From Taiwanofungus camphoratus (lineage: Eukaryota > Basidiomycota > Agaricomycetes > Polyporales > Taiwanofungaceae), in assembly GCA_003999685.1 (NCBI GenBank), contig CP021225.1, forward strand, positions 1,736,001-1,800,000: a stretch of 64,000 bases of DNA. The letters run 5' to 3'. Made by a program: the position numbers and the translations under genes. Below, in pieces: positions 11,040-20,976 of the stretch. Numbering within the stretch: position 1 is the stretch's first letter; every line of letters starts with the position of its first letter. Below the pieces are notes generated by a model, which was not told the origin of the DNA, did not search any database, and saw only the letters and a list, made by a program, of their open reading frames with translations.

Positions 11040-12338
11040 ACAACTTGGTTGGAGTGGGCCATTGCATAGCATGGCAGAGATGATTTCTGAGGTTCTGAGG
11101 ATCTATACATTCTCAATTTCTCATTCCTCAATATATTAATTTATCAATTTACAGTAATAGCACATTTTTTGAAAACAAATTCACTGTACTTTAACATAAA
11201 TCATCACACTACATTTTTTACCATGGACTTTTAATAATGTCTGCTTATTTACAATTGAAAGATTCCCCTCCAGAATTGACTTTGTACCTGTAGTCATTCC
11301 ATCATTATATCAGATATCTCCATTGACACTTATTATTCTTGATGTGAAGTGAAACTGCCCATAATAAATGATATCACATAATTTGTATTCAGAATTATCA
11401 TGACTCAATTGAATGGTCTGCTCTAACTCTATGTGTAGACCATTAGTGACAAATGTCATAAACTGAGATAAATGATCAAACTGGATTGTGCTAACTTTCT
11501 CTTACATTGTGGACAAGCAACAGAAGTCTTTCTTAAAAGTAAAAGATTGAGGCATTCAGATATATTATGATCTTTGTATGGACCTAATTGATAGGGAGAT
11601 TCTTTTCATATAGATTTTGTACAATCTCACAGGGTAATATTGTCTTTTGTAGACTTCAAGTTCAGATTACATCTCAGATAATCTTTATTATGCTGCAACA
11701 TTGCAGTGCAAAGTTTGTACAGATCAGTTCCATCCTTTTCAGTAATAGGAAAGGCTATTTGATCTAATTTGTGTAGCTGTAATCTTATTTGATCTCTGGC
11801 ATCTTCCATTCTCAATTTACCTCAGAGAACTTGCTCAAATATGAGTGTAAAGTGATTTAAATATACATTGACATCAGTCATATTGGTTTTTCAATTTTCA
11901 GATGTAGCAGAAAAGACTGAAAATAAGATGCAAAATAGACTATTATAGGCACAGCTATATGTGTTTTCATTTCACTTAAAACCTATAGGAGAAGCAAATG
12001 ATAGTTTGACAGATGCACTTTCAGTCTTTTACTTTTTCTCAACAGAATCTTTATCAGCATCCTCTGTTCTCTTATGCTTCAGTTTTTTTTCTCCTCAATC
12101 ATTGCTTACAGTGTTCAATGGTTTTGTACCTTTGGCAGAAATATATTAAACTATGTTCTTTTGAGACAGTGATTTACTATTTTTAAGATCAATCTCAGTG
12201 GTCTGCTCGATCTGTTTCTTGTCACCTTTAACAGGTTTGAGTAGAACTTGCCAAGAACTGTCTTCTTCAGGCTCCTTTAGTTGAAAGAGATTAGTTTTAG
12301 ACCACTTTAATGCACTATGAACAACTTTGAGTACATAT
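11040..12338 (-). pseudogene. Relic of a basidiomycete repeat protein with USP-like (C19-type) protease blocks
   Basis: On the minus strand two conserved blocks of a protein family that is multi-copy in mushroom genomes can be read. The first is NENTYSCAYNSLFCILF (about 11970-11920), the likely Cys box. The second is DIIYYGQFHFTSRIIS then YNDGMTTG (about 11390-11280), the likely His box. Between them lies MEDARDQIRLQLHKLDQIAFPITE. By analogy with ubiquitin-specific proteases these would be the Cys and His motifs of a papain-like fold; that assignment is inference. The frame is interrupted many times, so it is a relic. The gene is split by the Tc1 element at 12340-14320 and continues at 14321-14540. 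A second copy of its 3' part lies at 15868-16185. Confidence 0.6.
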
Positions 12339-12724
12339 ACAGTGACTCACAAAACTGTTGCAATATTTGTCACTTTCTGACTGTTTGGACAAGTATATGG
12401 GAAGTTATCCATCATTGTTTCAGAAAGTTCATTGCAACAGTTTTGTCTTGCTGAAAGATGACATCTTGAGGGGTTAGACCATAGTAATCAAGTGATCCTT
12501 GAAGTTCATCCTCCAAGATGCTGATATAAAGGTCTGCATCCATCCTCCCATCAATCTTGCATGCCAATCCAACTCCTTCCCAAGTCATACAGCCCCATGC
12601 CATGACACTCCCTCCACCAAACTTGACTGTTCCCTCCACCAGTCTGGCACTAAGACCCTCTCCTGGCTTTTTCCATGCCCATTTCCTTCTATCTGACCCC
12701 AGGCAATTGATTTTGGTCTCATCA

Positions 12725-13099
12725 TGTCACAATAATGTGCTCTGCCACAGTCCCTTGGTCAAGCTGGAGTGCTGCCGGACTTGGAGTGGCCACAGTAGAC
12801 TGTGGGCCACTTACATCATTAGTGGCGGAGCTATTGGACTGGAGTTGAACACAGGCCACATTAGTTTTGTGGCTGGGTCATATGTTTGTATTGTTCCCTT
12901 TTTGATGGACTCTATTGTTCTGTGGTGGAGCCCTTTGTTCTCACCAGCATAAATAGTGCCCTGTAGTCTGGAGTAGCCCCCATCTCTGTGGCTTACTTCG
13001 GACTCCAGGTATGTAGTAGAGTACATCATTTGAATACATCTCTGTGGCTTACTTCGGACTCCAGCACTTAATTGCTGTTCCCTGCGTCCCATTTTGATA
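12725..13099 (+). repeat. Solo LTR-H with target duplication CATCA
   Basis: 375 bp, TGTCACAATAATG...CCATTTTGATA, flanked by CATCA at 12720-12724 and 13100-13104. Comparison with the other Tc1 copy shows the transposon sequence continuing across it (CTCATCA/GACCAT). It contains the duplicated block at 12981-13008 and 13037-13064 described under findings and a TATA-like CATAAATAG near 12948. Confidence 0.92.
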
Positions 13100-13116
13100 C
13101 ATCAGACCATATAACC

Positions 13117-13528
13117 TGTTGAAGTCTGACTTACATGTCAAAATATCGGACTAATGCACTGCATTGTAATGCTGTGCTTAGTTACCTTAGATACCATCAC
13201 TACACAGCATTACTATGGACACTGCCTCATCTTAGTTACAATCACTGTACAGCCTTGTTGGGATCAATCTGCACAGCCATGCAGTGCACACAGCCTTAGT
13301 ATCCTAGTTACTGTAGCACTGCATAGCCTTACTGTAGATGTATATAAACCCTAGAGTCCCAGTCCTGGATCCCCAGTGACTTACATTGGACTCTAGGTAT
13401 GTCTTGTATATTTTCTTGTTAATATATTAGTGACTTACATTGGACTCTAGCTCTTCTGTCCCAGCAAGTCATCTCTGCTTGCATATATCTTGGAGTGTAA
13501 CTCCTTGTGATATTGTCTGAACTTAACA
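13117..13528 (+). repeat. Solo LTR of Copia-1 with target duplication TAACC
   Basis: 412 bp, TGTTGAAGTCTGAC...GTCTGAACTTAACA, flanked by TAACC on both sides (13112-13116 and 13529-13533). It is nearly identical to the LTRs of the Copia-1 copies at 22279 and 27279, so it is a recent insertion followed by LTR-LTR recombination. A TATA box (TATATAAA, 13341-13348) lies 28 bases before a 20-bp direct repeat that frames a 34-base spacer (13397-13430). Confidence 0.95.
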
Positions 13529-14320
13529 TAACCTTCTTCCAATCATCCACAGTCCAGTGCTGATGACTCACAGCAAAGTCCAACCTCTTTTTCTAATGAC
13601 ACTTTGATAGTAGTGGTCATTTCTTCTTCACCACAGCCTTCATACCTGTTTTTCTCAGGGAACAACAGATGGTCCGTGGGGATATAGGTGTGTTCTTAAT
13701 ATCCTGAAGTGTTTTAGACACTTGAACAGCATTTCAGCCTTTTCAGTGCTAATTAAGCGAATAGCATGACAAATATCAGTGGAGGAAAGCTTGGCTGGGT
13801 GGCCACCAGAGGACTTGAGAAGGGTAGGACAAAGTCTAGAGCGTATCCTGGTGATAGTACTATAATGTACACCAGTAGAGCTGGATATTTGGTGAGCAGA
13901 TTGACCTAAATCAAGCAGAGAAAGAATTTGATTGGTAAAGTCTGTAGAGAGGGATTTCATAATGATGAAAGTGTGGTTCAATTTGATATTATTGCTTGTT
14001 TGTGCTATGTTGAACTTCTTTTAAGGTCACATGACTTGCACAAAAAGATTCAAGCCCAGCAAGCATGATGTCCTGCCACTGTCTACCAATATTTGATCTG
14101 CAAAATGTCAGCAACAAAACCATTGCAATAAATCTTCTGAAAGAATGATAGATAACTTCACATATACTTGTTCATTTCTTATGATAGATACCACATTGGA
14201 AAGCCATGATGCAGGGCTTTCTAATGGTTTAACATTTGAAGTTATCACATATCTGATGACTGAGATATAGACCAAACAGTCAGAAAGTGACAAACATTGT
14301 AACAGTTTTGTGAGTCACTG

Positions 14321-14569
14321 TAGCAGAAATATCTTGATCTCTGTGAAGTTGGAGCCTAAGCATGCAACATAGCAAATAGAAGAGGTTAGGACTGAAATAG
14401 AAGACTTAGGAGATGAATCACATATATTAGGCTCAGTAATTCATCACAGTCTTGAAGGGCATAAGACCCTTCACACAATCTTTGCTCTGTTTGATGTTTT
14501 AGGGGTTTTTCAGAACAATATCATGACTTCATGAGTTGAATCACTATAGTAAGAGATAGATAACATAGT
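14321..14569 (-). pseudogene. Continuation of the USP-like relic, then unassigned sequence
   Basis: On the minus strand this sequence reads into the relic on the other side of the Tc1 insertion (the TA pair at 14321 joins the one at 12338). The translated traces have no motif that I recognise. The right-hand end runs into LTR-E sequence near 14570. Confidence 0.35.
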
Positions 14570-15172
14570 AAGTAAAATTGTACACATTCACAGAAGGTGA
14601 ATGATAGATGCAACTTTTTGAACATAATTGAAGATAAAAAGATGCAGTGAAACACAGTAGAAGGCTGAATTGAAGGGGCTCTTCTTGAGCTCTGCAGGAT
14701 AGGGGGAAAGTAACTTCTCTTGTCTGTTGTTTCGAGACACCGTACATCACGTTTATACTACTGTAGTATGAGTGGCATCCTAGCTACTTGCACACTATGA
14801 ACTATGGAGTGACTCATAGAGGAAGAGGCTACTGTACTGATATTACTAGAAAGAGTCAGACAAAGCAATGTACATGGACTAGACTAAGGCATAACCTGCT
14901 GCCATAGCATTATCAAGTGCATCTAGTGGCATGTCATAGCAGATGGAATGATACTGAAGTGGTGAGGCCAGTCATGTGTGAGGATATTGAGTAGCAATGT
15001 ATGTGGAACTGTTGGAGTGGCTGTGACATGAATTGAAGCTATTGGAGAGTCTTGTTGTGGCATACAGACTGTACTGGCTGTGTCAAGTAGTGTCAAAGGC
15101 ATGACAAAGGCCTCAGGGTCAAGTTAGAGCACTCTGCAAGACCTAGAAGGGCCTGACACCTATCAGTGGTCT
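14570..15172 (-). repeat. LTR-E fragment, minus orientation
   Basis: Reverse complement of roughly 46621-47170. The order of blocks is the same: TGTCTCGAAACAACAG near 14735, the ACTCATACTAC stretch near 14760, and CAGGCCCTTCTAGG near 15150. It is very CpG-poor compared with the copy at 46621, so it is old. Confidence 0.65.
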
Positions 15173-15867
15173 ATATTCTACCAAGTGGCTTGTAGAGAAA
15201 GAAACTACTGTATGGATGTCATAAGTAAGGTAGGGACAAAGCAATGTACATAGACTAGCAAGTAGTGATCAAAGAATATTGAAATGGTGCAAATTTGGTC
15301 ACTGTTGCTGAGAGGTTCACCCTGGTAATGCCACAGCAGGCTTAGCATGGTGTGCAGCAAAGGGATGAGGAGAAATGACAATGACAACGAGTCATGATCA
15401 GTAGTCTTCAACTACAAGCCCTATATAGTTGCAATAGTCTTTACAGGCTTCTTGTGGGTGTGAGAAAATGAGTAAAGAGAATTGTGTATTCAGTACTAAA
15501 TGCATAGTACACTCAGAGTGGATGAACAAAGAGGATACAACTGGAGAGATCCCCCAATGGAAAGATCTACTATATACTACCACCACCAGCCCTTGGGTAT
15601 AGCTAGGTGATCCCCCAGGGATAGCATAAGATGAGAGGAGTCAGTGGCTAAAAACATGTAACTACCTTGGCATAAGCAGAGATGGTTGGCCCATCAGTCA
15701 GTTGAGTGTTGAAGGTGTGACTGATACCATCAGGGCTGAGCTAGAGCACTTCACTGGATCTAAAAGGGCCTGGCACCTATTAGCAGACATGCACAACATT
15801 AAAGAAGTCTGAGTGCATGGTTTGAACTTACATTATTCTAGAGAGATGAGGTGCCCAGATCACTGGC
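15173..15867 (-). repeat. LTR-A remnant (15303-15720) between two LTR-E scraps
   Basis: 15303 (TGTTGCTGAGAGG) to about 15720 matches the reverse complement of the Gypsy-A LTR, including CTTCAACTACAAGCCCTAT and GGCCCATCAGTCAG. The outer end is worn away. About 15732-15790 repeats the LTR-E terminal block already seen at 15117-15172, so a second LTR-E copy abuts here. 15790-15867 is unassigned. Confidence 0.6.
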
Positions 15868-16185
15868 ATTAGTACTTGGTTGGAGTGGGCCATTGTATAG
15901 CATGACCTTGGTTGGAGTGGGCCATTGCATAGCATGACAGAAATGATTTCTGAGGTTTTGAGGATCCATACATTCTCAATTTCTCATTTCTCAATATGTT
16001 AATTTATCAATTTACAGTAATAGCACATTTTTCTAAATTCAAATTCACTGTCCTTTGACATAAATTATCACACTACATGTTTTACCATGGTTTTAAACAA
16101 TGTCTGCTTATTCACAGTTTAAAGATTTTCCTCCAGAATTGACTTTGTACTAATAATCATTCTATCATTGAGCCAGATATCTTCA
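15868..16185 (-). pseudogene. Second copy of the USP-like relic, 3' part
   Basis: Direct repeat of 11040-11330, about 290-320 bp with obvious divergence. On the minus strand it retains the segment after the His box (DIWLNDRMI, TKSILEENL). It ends exactly where the Copia-1 LTR begins at 16186, so that insertion or a linked rearrangement removed the rest. Confidence 0.55.
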
Positions 16186-16568
16186 TGTTGAAGTCTGACT
16201 TACATGTCAAAATATCGGACTAATGCACTGCATTGTAATGCTGTGCTTAGTTACCTTAGATACCATCACTACACAGCATTACTATGGACACTGCCTCATC
16301 TTAGTTACAATCACTGTACAGCCTTGTTGATATCAATCTGCATATCCATGCATAGCCTTACTGTAGATGTATATAAACCCTAGAGTCCCAGTCCTGGATT
16401 CCCAGTGACTTACATTGGACTCTAGGTATGTCTTGTATATTTTCTTGTAAATATATCAGTGACTTACATTGGACTCTAGCTATTGCCCTAGCTCTTCTGT
16501 CCCAGCAAGTCATCTCTGCTTCATTTATCTTGGAGTATAACTCCTTGTGACATTGTCTGCATCAAACA
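16186..16568 (+). repeat. Solo Copia-1 LTR, divergent copy
   Basis: 383 bp in plus orientation, TGTTGAAGTCTGAC to GTCTGCATCAAACA. It has the same duplicated TGACTTACATTGGACTCTAG block as the other copies but lacks a short internal stretch and has more substitutions, so it is the oldest Copia-1 LTR in the window. The flanks CTTCA and CACCT do not form a target duplication. From 16569 to 16679 there is a short unassigned stretch with a GGTATGTAGTAGA match to LTR-H. Confidence 0.8.
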
Positions 16569-16679
16569 CACCTGACCCTCATAGTCTAGTTCTGGCCTTA
16601 TATAGATAAGAGGATTCCCCATAGTCTTGGCACTATAGCATACACATCAGCAGTGTTCAAGGTATGTAGTAGACCCTTG

Positions 16680-19230
16680 CAGTGTCCCTGAGCCAATAGA
16701 ATCGAAGATCCAAGTGCTTCATTCGTCCATGATGTTCTGGATTCTTGGTCACACTCAGAGATGACTGATTATCAATATAGAGGGTGGAGGGCATGTCTAT
16801 GGTGTAGCCAAACTCAGTAAGGATATTGCACATCCACAGAATCTCCTTGCCAGCCTCAACAGCTGCAATGTACTCTGCTTCAGTGGTAGAGAGTGTGACA
16901 ATGCCCTGCAATTTACTGCTCCAGCTGATAGCCCCAGTCCCAACCTTGACTACATATCCTCCAGTTGACCGACCAGTGTTTCTACAATCTGCATGAGCAG
17001 CATCTGAGTAAGTGACAAACATCTTCTGTGCAGAGTCAGGTTTGTAAGTCAGCTTGAAATCTTTGCTGCCCTGCAAGTACCGAAACACGTGCTTTACAGC
17101 ATTCCAATGAGCAGGTCCAGGATTGGAGTTGAAGCGTGCCAAGAAGGACACAGCAAACTGGATGTCAGGACGAGTGGTGATGGCCAAGTACATGAGTGCA
17201 CCAACAGCACTGAGATAAGGAACATTGTGCATAAACTCAATGTCCTCTTGAGACTGGGCACCCATCTCCTTTGTGAGTACAAGACCAGGTGTCATGGGAG
17301 TCTTGACTGGCTTGCAGTCTGACAGATTGAAGTGCTCTAGCATGTCTATAATGTACTGATGCTGACACAGTGACAATGAGCGCTCTGAGCGATCCCTGGT
17401 GATCTCTATACCCAATAGAAATGTAGTAGGCCCTAAATCCCGAAGTTTAAAGTGCTGGGACAACTGCTTGACCACATTGTCAGCTGCAGCAACAGACTTG
17501 GTGGCAATGGTCATGTCATCCACAAAGACTGGCACAATGATGCGCACATCATCCTTGACATACAAGTAGACACTTCTGTCAGAGTAGAGACATTTGAAGC
17601 TCATGCTTTCAAGAGTAGCACGGAGTTTCTTGTTCCACTGACGAGGGGCTTGCTTCAGTCCATAGATGGGTCTTCTGAGACGACAGACATGACTAGGTCC
17701 TCCTTCATGAAAGCCCTCTGGTTGCTTCATATAGATCTCCTCATCAAGGTCTCCATTTAGAAAGGCAGAGGAGATATCTACAGAGCGCAGTTCTAGGTCT
17801 TCAATGGCAGCAAGAGCAAGAATAAGTCGCAGGGATGCAAGCCTGAATGTGGGTGCAAAGACCTCAGTGTAATCAAATCCAGGTCTCTGACTATATCCCT
17901 TTGCAACCACTCTGCCCTTGTAGCGCTCAATAGAGCCATCTGCATTGCGCTTGATTTTGAAGACCCAGCCAGAACCAATGACCTTCTTTCCAGGAGGAAG
18001 CTCTACAATGTCCCAAGTGTGATTGCCCACCAATGCCATGATCTCCTGATTTGCAGCATCATACCAGTGTTTGGCATCAGGACCACTCATTGCCTGTTTA
18101 AATGTATGAGGGTCTGCACCAGCAGATAGACCAGCAAATTGAACCTCCACAAAATCAGCATCTGCATCTATGACATCAAGCTCATCTTCACTGCTCTCCT
18201 CCTTTACAGCTGGAGTAGGTTCTCTGATGACCCACCAGTTGGTTGGAGGACGTACATTACGAGGTGTACGTCTAAGAGCAATGGGCCTATCATCATTGGA
18301 AGTCTGAGGTGCAGGATCAGGAGATGCAGTGGGAGCAGAAGGAGCAGGAGATGATGAAGGACTTTGAGCTACTGTGGGTGCATTTGGAGGTGGTGCAACT
18401 GGTACCTGAAGTGGATTTGGAACAGGAGCTGCATCAACAGGTGCAGGATCATTATCCCCCCCAAAATCCGGTACAGGAACAGATTCAGGAGCAACAGCAG
18501 CAGCAGGAGGATGGATAGAAGAAGTGTGCTTCAGACCAGGAAAGTAGCGCTCATCAAAGTCAGCTCGCTCTGAAATAATGGTCTTTTTGGTGGTGGGATT
18601 ATAAAACTTCCATCCCTTATAACCATCAGGATATCCAATAAAGACACACTTCTGCATATGAGGTCCAAAAGCTGATCTCTGATCCTTCTGTATATGGACA
18701 TAGGCAGTACACCCCCATACTCTGAGATGACTGACATCTGGCTTGCGCTTAAACCACAATTCAAATGGGGTGGCTCCTTTAACTGCAGAGGTAGGAAGGC
18801 GATTCCATACATGCACCATAGAGGCAAGACATTGTCCCCAAAATGAAAGTGGCAGCTTAGCTTCTGCAAGCATGGCTGAACAGTCATCCTGCATGACCCT
18901 ATTAGCTCTCTCTGCTACACCATTCTGCTAAGGCCTATTTCTGGTGGTATGCCTGCGTACAATCCCAGCATCATCTGTGTACTTGATGAATGCATGGGAC
19001 ATGTATTCCCCTCCCTTATCATCCTGAAGTGCCTTGATTTTGACATTCAGATGATTTTCAGCATAAGCCTTGAACCTCTTGAATGCATCAAAGGCTTCAC
19101 TCTTTTCCTTGAGCAGCAACACAACTCTGAATCTGGTGTAATCATCTATAAAGGTGATCCAGTAGCGATAACCAGAGTGTGTGCGCACAGGTAAAGGACC
19201 ATGAATATCAGAGTGAATAAGCTCCAAGGG
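16680..19230 (-). pseudogene. Copia-1 (minus copy) pol remnant: integrase, RT, RNase H
   Basis: The integrase core reads LELIHSDIHGPLPV, WITFIDDYTRF and DDKGGEYMS (about 19225-18950). The long frame at about 18894-16680 continues with the integrase C-terminal part (VHVWNRLPTSAVKGATPFEL), a Pro/Ala-rich linker (about 18530-18250), RT (WVFKIKRNADGSIERYKGR, VFVDDMTIATKS near 17530) and Copia RNase H (STTEAEYIAAVEAGKEILWM). The products would copy element RNA into DNA and insert it. See the plus copy at 24000-26736 for the fuller version. Confidence 0.9.
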
Positions 19231-20104
19231 CTGGTGGATTGGGATCAGAATTGAGACTTGCATTTCCAGCAGTTTCAGTAACAACTGCAGCAGTGTCTGT
19301 GGTCTTGGTACTGTCCTGAGCCTGGTTGGCCTGATAGTGCTTCCCATGGCCTTTGCGTGCCTGTACCCTGTCCTTTGTCTCTTTTTGTGCCTTCTGATAA
19401 GCAAAGCACTTGTCCCTGGTATGACCTTTGATACCACAGAATTCACAGTTAACAGTGGTAGTTGTGGATAAGGCTTGGTCACTGGAGACTGTGGACCGAT
19501 GACGCCTCTGATTCTCTTCAGTAATAAAGGCAGCCTGAACCTTTGATTTGGACAGATCATTCTGCAGAAGCAAGTTGGAGGTGAAGGCAGAGTACTCCTC
19601 TGGCAGAGCACGAATCATGGCCATGGATGTAAGCTCTTCATCCAGCTGATCCAGAGTGAACTTGTCTGGTCTGAGGTTCTGGATGCCTTGCATAGTAGCA
19701 TTGACCCTGTTCATCAGCATTTGGAGGGATTCATTGTCATGCTTTCTGATGGAGAACAAGTCATCATAAGCATTGAATCTGGCTCCAGGACGCTTTTGCT
19801 GATGAGCATCTGCAAGAGCAGCCCATATCTTAACAGGATCATCAGATATCCCATCAAGATGAACCCTTTGATCTTGCTCAATCATGAGATAGAGCCAACC
19901 AGCTGCTTTATCCCCTTTGAGCTCCCAATCCTCTCTGGCCTTGGTTTCTTCAGGTGTGATAGGTGTACTGGCAGTGGGCATTTTAGAGGTGCCTGAGACA
20001 ATGCGCCATAGACCTGCAGAGCGAAGTGCAGCCATCATCTCTCCTTTCCAGGTGGGATAATTGGAGGAGTTGAGTTTAGAGAAGGTAGGAAGTGAGTTGG
20101 ACAT
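19208..20104 (-). pseudogene. Copia-1 (minus copy) gag
   Basis: The gag frame starting at MSNSLPTFSKLNSSNYPTW (20104) is the same as the plus copy at 23151-24047 and has the nucleocapsid knuckle CEFCGIKGHTRDKC. It would form the particle shell and package RNA. It is listed as part of a truncated element. Confidence 0.85.
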
Positions 20105-20573
20105 GATGGAGTATAATGGGTGTGTGTTGTCTGATTTGAAGTCCGTAGTGGTGTGCAAGTGAATACTCTCACACACTTAGCCAAGTGTGGGCCTTTGAAC
20201 ACAACCACCAGAGGGGAGGAAGTTGAACCTTGGTCCAGGTAGTATAGTAAAGTACTGCTATACGACTAGTATGATAACTAGGAGCCCCAGATTCTAGTCC
20301 AGTTCGCAGTTGAGCAGGGGATTTCACCTGGTTTGTAAGCACAGGCTGAGTCCTACTAGCCTGCCTCCTAGTCAACCTAGGAAGAGGGCACCCACTGAAG
20401 AGCAACCCTCCAAGAGTTCGTCCTGGATCTAGTGGCTATGTGCTTAGGGGGATATAGTGACTGGGTCTATGCCCTGACTGTCACTTTCAATCTGCCTCTT
20501 GTAAGAGAGGGTAGAAGAGTACAGTAAGTAAAAGTAAGTAATGGACCAGGTTCACAGTACAGGGCTCATAACC

Positions 20574-20976
20574 TGTTAAGTTCAGACAATATCACAAGGA
20601 GTTACACTCCAAGATATATGCAAGCAGAGATGACTTGCTGGGACAGAAGAGCTAGAGTCCAATGTAAGTCACTAATATATTAACAAGAAAATATACAAGA
20701 CATACCTAGAGTCCAATGTAAGTCACTGGGGATCCAGGACTGGGACTCTAGGGTTTATATACATCTACAGTAAGGCTATGCAGTGCTACAGTAACTAGGA
20801 TACTAAGGCTGTGTGCACTGCATGGCTGTGCAGATTGATATCAACAAGGCTGTACAGTGATTGTAATTAAGATGAGGCAGTGTCCATAGTAATGCTGTGT
20901 AGTGATGGTATCTAAGCACAGCATTACAATGCAGTGCATTAGTCCGATATTTTGACATGTAAGTCAGACTTCAACA
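20574..20976 (-). repeat. Copia-1 (minus copy) 5' LTR
   Basis: 403 bp. It has the same 9-base shortening (one TTAGTTACC unit) as the 5' LTR of the plus copy at 22279, while the 3' LTR at 27279 and the solo LTR at 13117 are 412 bp. The bases outside it (20977-20981) are TATAC, i.e. GTATA in element orientation. Confidence 0.95.

Larger units (their letters stand above)
12412..13981 (-). pseudogene. Tc1-type transposase, broken
   Basis: The N-terminal part (13981-13655) is a helix-turn-helix DNA-binding domain: MKSLSTDFTNQILSLLDLG, then a second helical motif ending VHYSTITRIRSRL. The next part carries the HVTL/PRTI-like linker. The catalytic part at 12639-12412 reads GSVMAWGCMTWEGVGL and ends shortly after VIFQQD, the second Asp. 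The third catalytic residue (Glu of the NPIEHLW block) is missing because of the internal deletion. The reading frame has further interruptions in the middle part (stops and frame changes between about 13650 and 13540), besides the two LTR insertions. The transposase would bind the terminal repeats and cut and paste the element. Confidence 0.8.
12340..14320 (-). mobile_element. Tc1/mariner DNA transposon (DD34E type), internally deleted, with two LTR insertions
   Basis: The ends are inverted repeats starting CAGTGACTCACAAAACTG, flanked by TA on both sides (12338-12339 and 14321-14322), the Tc1/mariner target duplication. Each end also contains an inner inverted copy of ACAAAACTGTTGCAAT: 12349-12364 against 12431-12446 on the left, and 14114-14129 against 14297-14312 on the right. 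Compared with the copy at 39353, this one lacks the stretch from just after the second catalytic Asp (FQQD) to the 3' subterminal region, so it cannot make active transposase. Two solo LTRs (12725-13099 and 13117-13528) lie inside it. Without them the element would be about 1.2 kb. Confidence 0.9.
16680..20976 (-). mobile_element. Copia-1, minus copy: truncated, left arm of the inverted repeat
   Basis: A Ty1/Copia element read right to left: 5' LTR (20574-20976), leader, gag, integrase, RT and RNase H, then an abrupt end at 16680. It mirrors 22279-26575 base for base as far as I can check; the translations on both strands are identical. It lacks the 3' end of the element, its 3' LTR and the membrane ORF. 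It is broken, and it shares its internal breaks (about two or three) with the other arm, so the two arms are copies of one another rather than independent insertions. Confidence 0.93.

Noticed and set aside
12811-13092. 93-codon frame that recurs at 10391-10679 and 34694-34912
   Set aside because: It recurs only because it lies inside LTR-H; no protein family is recognised and it spans the LTR promoter and repeats.
16186-16568. The LTR at 16186 as the missing 3' LTR of the minus Copia-1 copy
   Set aside because: It points in the opposite direction and is more diverged than the other LTRs, so it is an independent older insertion.
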